From Bacillota bacterium (GTDB lineage: Bacteria > Bacillota > Clostridia > Lachnospirales > Lachnospiraceae), in NCBI GenBank assembly GCA_023399455.1, contig JAEWPN010000097.1, forward strand, positions 1 to 20,463: a DNA stretch of 20,463 nucleotides, written 5' to 3'. How positions within the stretch are numbered: position 1 is the stretch's first letter; each line of letters begins with the position of its first letter. Shown here piece by piece: positions 15,037 through 20,463 of this stretch. Under the pieces are notes generated by a model. The model was not told where the DNA came from and searched no databases. It was given only the letters and a program-made list of their open reading frames with translations. Position numbers and translations under genes: made by a program.

Positions 15037-15627
15037 TTACAATAAATTCCTTGTTTTCATCTCTTGATAGAGCCTTCCTACAGGCAATCCCACTACGTTA
15101 TTATAGTCTCCGCAGATCCCTTGGATATATGCGGCACATCTTCCCTGAATACCATAGGCGCCGGCCTTATCCATAGGCTCACCGCTTTCCACATATGCAC
15201 AAACTTCTTCTGAACTCATTGGATACATGGAAACATCTGTCTTCTCATAAAAAGTATAAAATATGGCCGGCTCGTTCCTTTCCTTGGAACAAATGGTCAC
15301 ACCGGTATATACCTGGTGTACGTTACCCTGAAGTCTATTCAGCATTTCGCAGGCATCTTCTCCGCTCTTTGGTTTTCCCATTACCATATCCATAAAGGAT
15401 ACTACCGTGTCCGCTCCGATAACCGTAAATGCTTCCTCTCCCTGTTTCGTAAGGAGGCTGCAGACCTCCTCCGCTTTCTGATAGGACAGCTCCTGAACAA
15501 TTTCATAGGGCAGACTTTTGGTCATTTTTTCTTCCTTTTGGCATGGAATCACTTCATACTCTATACCAATTTGTTTTAACAGTTCTTTTCTTCTCGGCGA
15601 TGCCGATGCTAATATTATTCTATTCAT
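15037..15627 (-). CDS. maf: Maf-like nucleotide pyrophosphatase
   Basis: A 196-residue Maf/Ham1-type nucleoside triphosphate pyrophosphatase; family members hydrolyse dTTP/UTP or modified nucleotides to monophosphates and were first described as septum-formation inhibitors. Diagnostic sites: LASASPRRKELL at the N-terminus, GADTVV, GKPKSGEDA, QVYTGV and DKAGAYGIQG. The length is normal. The ATG at 15627 has GGAG 7 nt upstream, and its first 8 bases overlap the end of ppk, implying translational coupling; the longer open frame to 15756 is only the ppk gene read in another frame. The downstream HAD gene starts 15 bp after its stop. Confidence 0.95.
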   Translation of the reverse strand: MNRIILASASPRRKELLKQIGIEYEVIPCQKEEKMTKSLPYEIVQELSYQKAEEVCSLLTKQGEEAFTVIGADTVVSFMDMVMGKPKSGEDACEMLNRLQGNVHQVYTGVTICSKERNEPAIFYTFYEKTDVSMYPMSSEEVCAYVESGEPMDKAGAYGIQGRCAAYIQGICGDYNNVVGLPVGRLYQEMKTRNLL

Positions 15628-17764
15628 GATGAGTCTCCGGTATAAATATACGATCGTCCTCCGCCGTTTTTCCTTCCTGTGCCTCGGCAACCGCCTCCAG
15701 TGCGAATTCCTTCTGAGAATTATAAATCGCTTTTCCCCTCTTATCCACCTTCTCATAGCTTCCGTCAGGCTGTAATATATGCGCTTTTACCGTGTCCATA
15801 AGCTCGCCTTCCAGAATGTGCACTATTTTTTCCTTCAGCTCATGACGTTCCACCGGAAAGAGAATCTCTACCCTCCGTTCCAGATTACGGGGCATCCAAT
15901 CCGCGCTGCCGCAATAAATCTCCTTATTGCCACCGTTTTCAAAATAAAATATTCTGCTGTGCTCCAAAAAATTTCCTATGATAGAGCGCACGCTAATATT
16001 ATCGCTTATCCCGGGGATTCCCACCTTAAGACTGCAAATGCCGCGGATAATGAGTTCTATCTGCACTCCCGCTGCGTTAGCCTCGTATAAGGCTTCTATA
16101 ATATCCTTGTCGCACAAGGAATTCATCTTTGCAATAATGCGGGCGGGCCGGCCCTCTCTCGCATATTTCGCTTCTCTGCCTATGAGATATAAGAATCTGT
16201 CCTTCAGCCAAAGGGGCGCTAACGACAATTTTTTCCATGTACGCGGCTCCGAATAGCCTGACAGCATATTAAATACAGCAGTAGCGTCTTGCCCGATATC
16301 CTCGCTGCAAGTGAACATGCCCATATCCGTATAGAGCTTTGCCGTAGCATCGTTATAATTACCCGTTCCAAGATGCACATATCTTCGGATGCCGTCTTCC
16401 TCCTGCCTTACCACAAGGGTTATCTTACTGTGTGTTTTTAAACCCACGAGACCGTAGATGACATGGCATCCCGCTTTTTCCAGCATCTTCGCCCATACAA
16501 TGTTATTTTCCTCGTCAAAACGCGCCTTCAGCTCTACCAGAACAGACACCTGCTTTCCATTCTCCGCCGCCTGAGCCAGCGCCGCAATAATAGGTGAGTT
16601 CCCGCTGACACGGTAAAGTGTCTGCTTAATGGCAAGAACCGCAGGGTCCCTCGCCGCCTGCCTTATAAAATCCACCACCGGAGCGAAGGTCTGGTACGGA
16701 TGATGCAGCAGGATATCTCCCTCCCGTATCCTTTCAAAAATATCACACTCTGCCGGAAGCTCCGGCACCGGCTGAGGCTTTTCGTATCCGGACTCCTTCA
16801 GATGGTCGAAACCATCGAGACCGTACATCTTCATGAGGAACGTTAAATCCAAAGGGCCATCTATCTGGTAAATGTCCTTCTCCATAATGGAAAGCTCACT
16901 GCCAATCAAACGCAGGAGGCGCTTGTCGATACCGCTTTCCACCTCCAGACGGATTGCCTGTCCCCATTGTCTTTTTTTGAGCTGCTTCTCGATTTCTTTT
17001 AATAAATCCTCCGCTTCATCCTCCTCTATGCTCAAATCGGCGTTTCGCATAATGCGAAAAGGGTAAACGCAGACAATATTGTAATTCAAGAACAGCCTCT
17101 CTATATTTCTTTCGATGATTTCCTCTAAGAGAATCACCACTTTTTCCTTTTCATTCTCCACCTTAAGCGGCACGATTCTCGGAAGCACGCTGGGTACCTG
17201 AACCGTGGCGAATTCCAATTCTTCTTCCCCGTCTTTTTTTCTTACCAGAGCTCCCAGATTCAAGGATTTATTACGAATCAGAGGAAAAGGTCTGGAGGAA
17301 TCCACTGCCATAGGGGTAAGGACAGGATATACGTTTTCCATAAAATACTTATCCGCATATTCCGCCTCCTTCACCGTCATGTCCTCATGATGCTCTATGA
17401 TACGAAGGCCGCTTTGCAATAACAGGGGTACCAGCGACCGCTTATATGTAGAGTATTGAAGGTTTACCAGCTCATGAGTCGCCTCGTTCAGCCTTTGAAG
17501 CTGTTCTTCCGGCGTCATTCCCGCAAGGTCGGGCTTGGTATAACCCGCATTTACCATATCCTTTAAGGAAGCGACCCGTACCATAAAAAATTCATCCAAA
17601 TTAGAGGCCGTTATGCTCAAAAACTTCAGCCTCTCAAAAAGTGGATTCTGTTTGTCCCTCGCTTCGCTGAGCACCCGCTTGTTAAAGAGGATCCAGCTCA
17701 GTTCCCGGTTCGTGTAGTTATTATAATCCGCAACCTTTTTCTTTTCACTTTCCTTGCCGTTCAT
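15620..17764 (-). CDS. ppk1: Polyphosphate kinase (PPK1)
   Basis: A 714-residue PPK1, the usual length, which reversibly transfers the ATP gamma-phosphate to polyphosphate. The N-terminal domain has NRELSWILFN and SNLDEFFMVRVA; the middle has RKSLNLGALV-type sequence. The catalytic phospholipase-D-like halves show HHPYQTFAPVVDFI, VLVELKARFDEENN, the histidine motif LKTHSKITLVV (phosphorylated His) and RYVHLGTGNYN in one, and FLEHSRIFYF with YCGSADWMPRNLERR in the other. The ATG at 17764 is chosen because GGAGG sits 5 nt upstream; an in-frame GTG at 17776 lies inside that site's purine run. It follows the exopolyphosphatase gene by 17 bp and overlaps maf by 8 bp, so both directions of polyphosphate metabolism are transcribed together. 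Confidence 0.97.
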   Translation of the reverse strand: MNGKESEKKKVADYNNYTNRELSWILFNKRVLSEARDKQNPLFERLKFLSITASNLDEFFMVRVASLKDMVNAGYTKPDLAGMTPEEQLQRLNEATHELVNLQYSTYKRSLVPLLLQSGLRIIEHHEDMTVKEAEYADKYFMENVYPVLTPMAVDSSRPFPLIRNKSLNLGALVRKKDGEEELEFATVQVPSVLPRIVPLKVENEKEKVVILLEEIIERNIERLFLNYNIVCVYPFRIMRNADLSIEEDEAEDLLKEIEKQLKKRQWGQAIRLEVESGIDKRLLRLIGSELSIMEKDIYQIDGPLDLTFLMKMYGLDGFDHLKESGYEKPQPVPELPAECDIFERIREGDILLHHPYQTFAPVVDFIRQAARDPAVLAIKQTLYRVSGNSPIIAALAQAAENGKQVSVLVELKARFDEENNIVWAKMLEKAGCHVIYGLVGLKTHSKITLVVRQEEDGIRRYVHLGTGNYNDATAKLYTDMGMFTCSEDIGQDATAVFNMLSGYSEPRTWKKLSLAPLWLKDRFLYLIGREAKYAREGRPARIIAKMNSLCDKDIIEALYEANAAGVQIELIIRGICSLKVGIPGISDNISVRSIIGNFLEHSRIFYFENGGNKEIYCGSADWMPRNLERRVEILFPVERHELKEKIVHILEGELMDTVKAHILQPDGSYEKVDKRGKAIYNSQKEFALEAVAEAQEGKTAEDDRIFIPETHHE

Positions 17765-17781
17765 AAAATCCTCCACTCTGT

Positions 17782-19326
17782 TTACGCTTTTAAGCTTCTT
17801 CTCTGCTTGATAATCGGCCTGACACTGTATACCTCCTCAAAAAACTCAGCTCCACTGCTGAACATTCCTTTTTCCAGCGTAATGTCATCGTTGGTATCTA
17901 CTGTAATTGTTAGTACATTGTCCTTGAGGGCCGTCTTAACGTCCTTGAACTTCTGCTTATGACTTCGGTCTAAACCGTTAGCTATCCGGAGTATGGCGGT
18001 CAGCTTGGCCATTTTCAAATAGGTCTCTCTGCTAAGCTCCGATTCTCTCCCCATTTCCGTGTAGTATACGAACTCCGAATGATTATATTTCACCACGTTT
18101 GCCACGATTTCCCGCTCCGCATGGGAAAGGCCTATGATCTCCGTCGCCATGATGATGCTGTAAGAGCACTCACCCAGATTCACCATGCTGATATATTTTC
18201 CGCAGTCGTGCAAAAGCGTAGCGATTCTAAGCAGTAATCTGTCTCTTTTTTCAAGCCCGTGCACTCTCTTCATGCTGTCGAATATGGTGAGCGCTATTTT
18301 TTCTAAGGTTTCTCCCCTTTTCCTGCTCCCCATATACCTCTTGCTGATATTCCTGGCACAAGCGATGATGTCCTGTTCAAAATCATGCTCCGGCAGGACA
18401 ATTTTATTACTCTGTGCATATTCGTAAGCGATGCCGTCGCACAGCGTTACACCCGGAGCCCAGAGCAGTTCCGCATTCATTACCTCTATCATTCTTTTCA
18501 GCAAAATGCAGGAGATATAGAGCAGTGTGATATTCTCCTCCGGCATATCGAAGAGCTTTGTCAGATCCTGTACCGTTTTTTCCCGGAATACTTCGAGAAG
18601 GTACTCAAAATTCTTCGCATCCACGTATCCGTTTACTTTTTCCAAAAAGATGCTTTTTTGTACAAGAGCGGAGATATAATCGTCCACGATGATGATGTTG
18701 TTGATTTCGCGTTCCTTTAAATACAGCTTTTTAAAGACCGAAAGCTGGGCGTTCACCATCTCCTCTATCAGCGCCTCGTACTGCCCGCTTCCTGCTCCCA
18801 GCTGATTCATATAATCCCTCAGACGAAGCACACCCAGACGAAGATTCTGAGTCGCCACAAGTGCGTCCTTGTCAAAAAGGGAAATCTGGATACTGCCGCC
18901 TCCAATATCAGCGATGACCGTCCCCTTCTCAATGAACTTGTTAAAATCCTCTCCCATAAAAGCGATGGATTTATAATCCAGAAAGCGCTGCTCCGAATTG
19001 CTCAGCACCTCAATATCGATGCCCGTCCGCTGACGGATCTGGTCGAGAACGATGATCGTATTCTCCGACTCTCTTATCGCACTGGTACCATACGCCTTAT
19101 ACTCCGACACTCTGTAGGATTTCATGATTTTCGTATATTCATTCAGATAATGGCACAATTCATCCACTTTATCGTTAGCCATTTTTCCCGCAGCATATGT
19201 CTCCGACCCCAAATCGATACGGTGCCTGATATGGTCAATTTCCCTCATTCCGTCTTTTGCCGATATTTCAAATATTTTCATGGATAACTCAAAGGAACCT
19301 ACGTCTATTGCCGCAAATGTTTTCAT
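17782..19326 (-). CDS. ppx: Exopolyphosphatase, Ppx/GppA with C-terminal HD domain
   Basis: A 514-residue Ppx/GppA-family phosphatase that should remove terminal phosphates from polyphosphate and possibly from pppGpp. The actin-like ATPase fold is marked by AAIDVGSFELSMKIFE (phosphate loop 1, with F where GSN is usual), YGTSAIRES, the catalytic region NSEQRFLDYKS (E112) and IADIGGGSIQIS (phosphate loop 2, 140-145). The C-terminal ~200 residues are an HD-type domain with LLHDCGKYI (~370), YNHSEFVYY and RIANGLDRSHKQK. AAAGGAGG lies 12 nt before the ATG, a little far but the only site. It is 17 bp upstream of ppk and 69 bp downstream of the DUF815 ATPase gene. The hairpin in that gap (CCGC-ACT-GCGG) is too short to be a convincing terminator. 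Confidence 0.93.
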   Translation of the reverse strand: MKTFAAIDVGSFELSMKIFEISAKDGMREIDHIRHRIDLGSETYAAGKMANDKVDELCHYLNEYTKIMKSYRVSEYKAYGTSAIRESENTIIVLDQIRQRTGIDIEVLSNSEQRFLDYKSIAFMGEDFNKFIEKGTVIADIGGGSIQISLFDKDALVATQNLRLGVLRLRDYMNQLGAGSGQYEALIEEMVNAQLSVFKKLYLKEREINNIIIVDDYISALVQKSIFLEKVNGYVDAKNFEYLLEVFREKTVQDLTKLFDMPEENITLLYISCILLKRMIEVMNAELLWAPGVTLCDGIAYEYAQSNKIVLPEHDFEQDIIACARNISKRYMGSRKRGETLEKIALTIFDSMKRVHGLEKRDRLLLRIATLLHDCGKYISMVNLGECSYSIIMATEIIGLSHAEREIVANVVKYNHSEFVYYTEMGRESELSRETYLKMAKLTAILRIANGLDRSHKQKFKDVKTALKDNVLTITVDTNDDITLEKGMFSSGAEFFEEVYSVRPIIKQRRSLKA

Positions 19327-19395
19327 GCCGATAGCAATCCTCCTTTTATCTTTTGACGTAAAAATAGAAATTCCCCCGCAGTGCGGCGTTCTGAT

Positions 19396-20463
19396 CTAAA
19401 ATTTATTTTCACGTTTCCCCAGCAGGTAATCGATAAACTGCTGGGCGGTACGTCCTGAAAGCCCGCCATGGGAAAGCTCCCATTTATTTGCCTCCAACAA
19501 AAGCTCTTCCTCCGGCATCGTAATCTTATACCGTATAGCAAGTTTTCGGACAATTTCCTGAAACTCTTTCTTATCCGGCGAGCAGAAGAAAATCGTCACG
19601 CCGAACCGGTAGACGAGAGACAGCTTTTCCTGAACCGTATCGCTGGCATGGAGCTGATCCCTGCGCCCCTCCTTATCCGCGAAGGTCTCCTTTATCAGAT
19701 GCCTTCTGTTGGAAGTGGCATATATAAGCACGTTATCGGGCTTTTTCTCCAGCCCGCCTTCGATTACCGCCTTTAGGTATTTGTATTCGATTTCAAATTC
19801 CTCGAAACTGAGGTCGTCCATGTAAATAATAAATTTATAATTCCGGTTCTTAATCTGAGCAATGACATCGTTCAAATCCTGAAACTGATGCTTATACACC
19901 TCGATAATGCGCAGTCCTCTGTCATAATATTCATTGGCAATCGCCTTGATGCTGGAGGATTTGCCGGTGCCCGCATCACCGAAGAGCAGACAGTTATTGG
20001 CCTTTCTTCCTTCCACAAAGGCCTCCGTATTCTCTATCAGCTTCTGCTTGGGAAGCTCATAGCCTATCAAATCATCCAAATACACATGAGCGATGTTCAA
20101 TATCGGAACAATGGAGACACCGTCCTCGTCATGGGATACACGAAATGATTTATGTAAACCAAACTTCCCTACTCCATATTCCTTATAGAATTCCGTAAGG
20201 GTTGCCTTCATTTCTTCCGGCGAATCATTCTGCGTGAATTTCACCGCAAGCGTACAGATGCTTTTGCAAATGCGCTCGTTATATACCTTGCTTTCCTGCT
20301 CGCAGCCGTCATAAGAAAGAATGAGAGAAAAAGCCTCCACTCCCAAAAGCTCCATCATACCGGAAAAGTCGAAGTCGTAAAACTCCTTAAATATTATAAT
20401 ATCATGAAGAACGGCCTGATTGATGGTTCCTCCCACCTCGCCCCTTATTTCACATGCCTTGCT
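19396..20463 (-). CDS. DUF815-type AAA ATPase, 5' end outside window
   Basis: The frame is open from the right edge to the stop at 19396, giving at least 355 residues; a GTG at 20436 is the first start-like codon inside the window but the frame continues above it, and DUF815 (PF05673) proteins are longer, so the N-terminus is missing. Visible are an N-terminal helical region, the approach LDDLIGYELPKQKLIENTEAF, Walker A GDAGTGKS (about visible residues 162-169), Walker B FIIYMDDLSF, sensor 1 LIYATSNRRHL and a C-terminal AAA lid ending GLSGRTAQQFIDYLLG. These fit the uncharacterised DUF815 ATPases well. The role is unknown. The gene precedes ppx by 69 bp on the same strand and may be part of the polyphosphate operon. 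Confidence 0.88.
   Translation of the reverse strand, partial: SKACEIRGEVGGTINQAVLHDIIIFKEFYDFDFSGMMELLGVEAFSLILSYDGCEQESKVYNERICKSICTLAVKFTQNDSPEEMKATLTEFYKEYGVGKFGLHKSFRVSHDEDGVSIVPILNIAHVYLDDLIGYELPKQKLIENTEAFVEGRKANNCLLFGDAGTGKSSSIKAIANEYYDRGLRIIEVYKHQFQDLNDVIAQIKNRNYKFIIYMDDLSFEEFEIEYKYLKAVIEGGLEKKPDNVLIYATSNRRHLIKETFADKEGRRDQLHASDTVQEKLSLVYRFGVTIFFCSPDKKEFQEIVRKLAIRYKITMPEEELLLEANKWELSHGGLSGRTAQQFIDYLLGKRENKF

Noticed and set aside
15628..15756. 43-residue N-terminal extension of Maf
   Set aside because: It is the ppk gene read in another frame; Maf proteins begin at the L-A-S-x-S-P-R-R motif, which follows the ATG at 15627.
19358..19395. Short hairpin (CCGC-ACT-GCGG) followed by a T-rich stretch between the DUF815 and ppx genes
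   Set aside because: Only a 4-bp stem with the T-run displaced by several bases; too weak to call a terminator.
1..20463. Toxin-antitoxin, phage-defence, CRISPR, transposon or integration-site signals
   Set aside because: I looked for short paired genes, repeats, transposase or recombinase motifs and tRNA-like ends and found none; the window reads as core-type chromosomal sequence.

Overview
The window looks like a chromosomal stretch of a low-to-mid GC Firmicute, most probably a Clostridia/Lachnospiraceae-type gut anaerobe. This rests on strong GGAGG-type ribosome binding sites, the gene families present, an ABC-F protein of the YkpA type and a sigma-28 (SigD)-like promoter. It is inference from the sequence alone. 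I see no tRNA or rRNA, insertion sequence, CRISPR array, phage gene or origin, and no intergenic gap longer than about 215 bp.

Layout. (A) 1-2578, minus strand: a probable three-gene operon of a 314-aa coiled-coil protein, a 192-aa helical protein and a protein with a degenerate, probably inactive GGDEF domain (cut by the left edge). The only strong promoter candidate has the layout of a sigma-28 flagellar/motility promoter. (B) 2606-6104: two minus-strand MFS transporters and a divergent AraC-family regulator. The 150-bp divergent gap holds two exact 9-bp repeats and an inverted near-copy, so the regulator probably controls the adjacent transporter. (C) 6116-10126, minus strand: an SLC45/GPH-like MFS transporter, a membrane-anchored glycerophosphodiester phosphodiesterase and a DUF4163/DUF3298-type protein whose reading frame is broken just after a translationally coupled start, then a membrane diguanylate cyclase with its own possible promoter. 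(D) 10254-13814, plus strand: an ABC-F ATPase followed by three tandem hairpins, then a fusion of a PHP phosphoesterase to a Cof-type HAD phosphatase. (E) 13857-20463, minus strand: a tightly packed row of DUF815-type AAA ATPase (cut by the right edge), exopolyphosphatase (Ppx/GppA plus HD), polyphosphate kinase, Maf nucleotide pyrophosphatase, Cof-type HAD phosphatase and a small acidic protein. It ends in a strong intrinsic terminator whose stem encodes the last codons of the final gene.

How the genes may work together. Region E couples polyphosphate synthesis (Ppk) and breakdown (Ppx) with nucleotide and phosphate-ester housekeeping enzymes (Maf, HAD). Regions A and C each carry a GGDEF protein, one apparently active and one apparently dead. 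With the sigma-28-like promoter this hints at a c-di-GMP/motility link for the two unknown proteins of region A, which is the most interesting uncharacterised set here. Region B is an ordinary regulator-transporter unit for an unidentified small molecule, probably a sugar.
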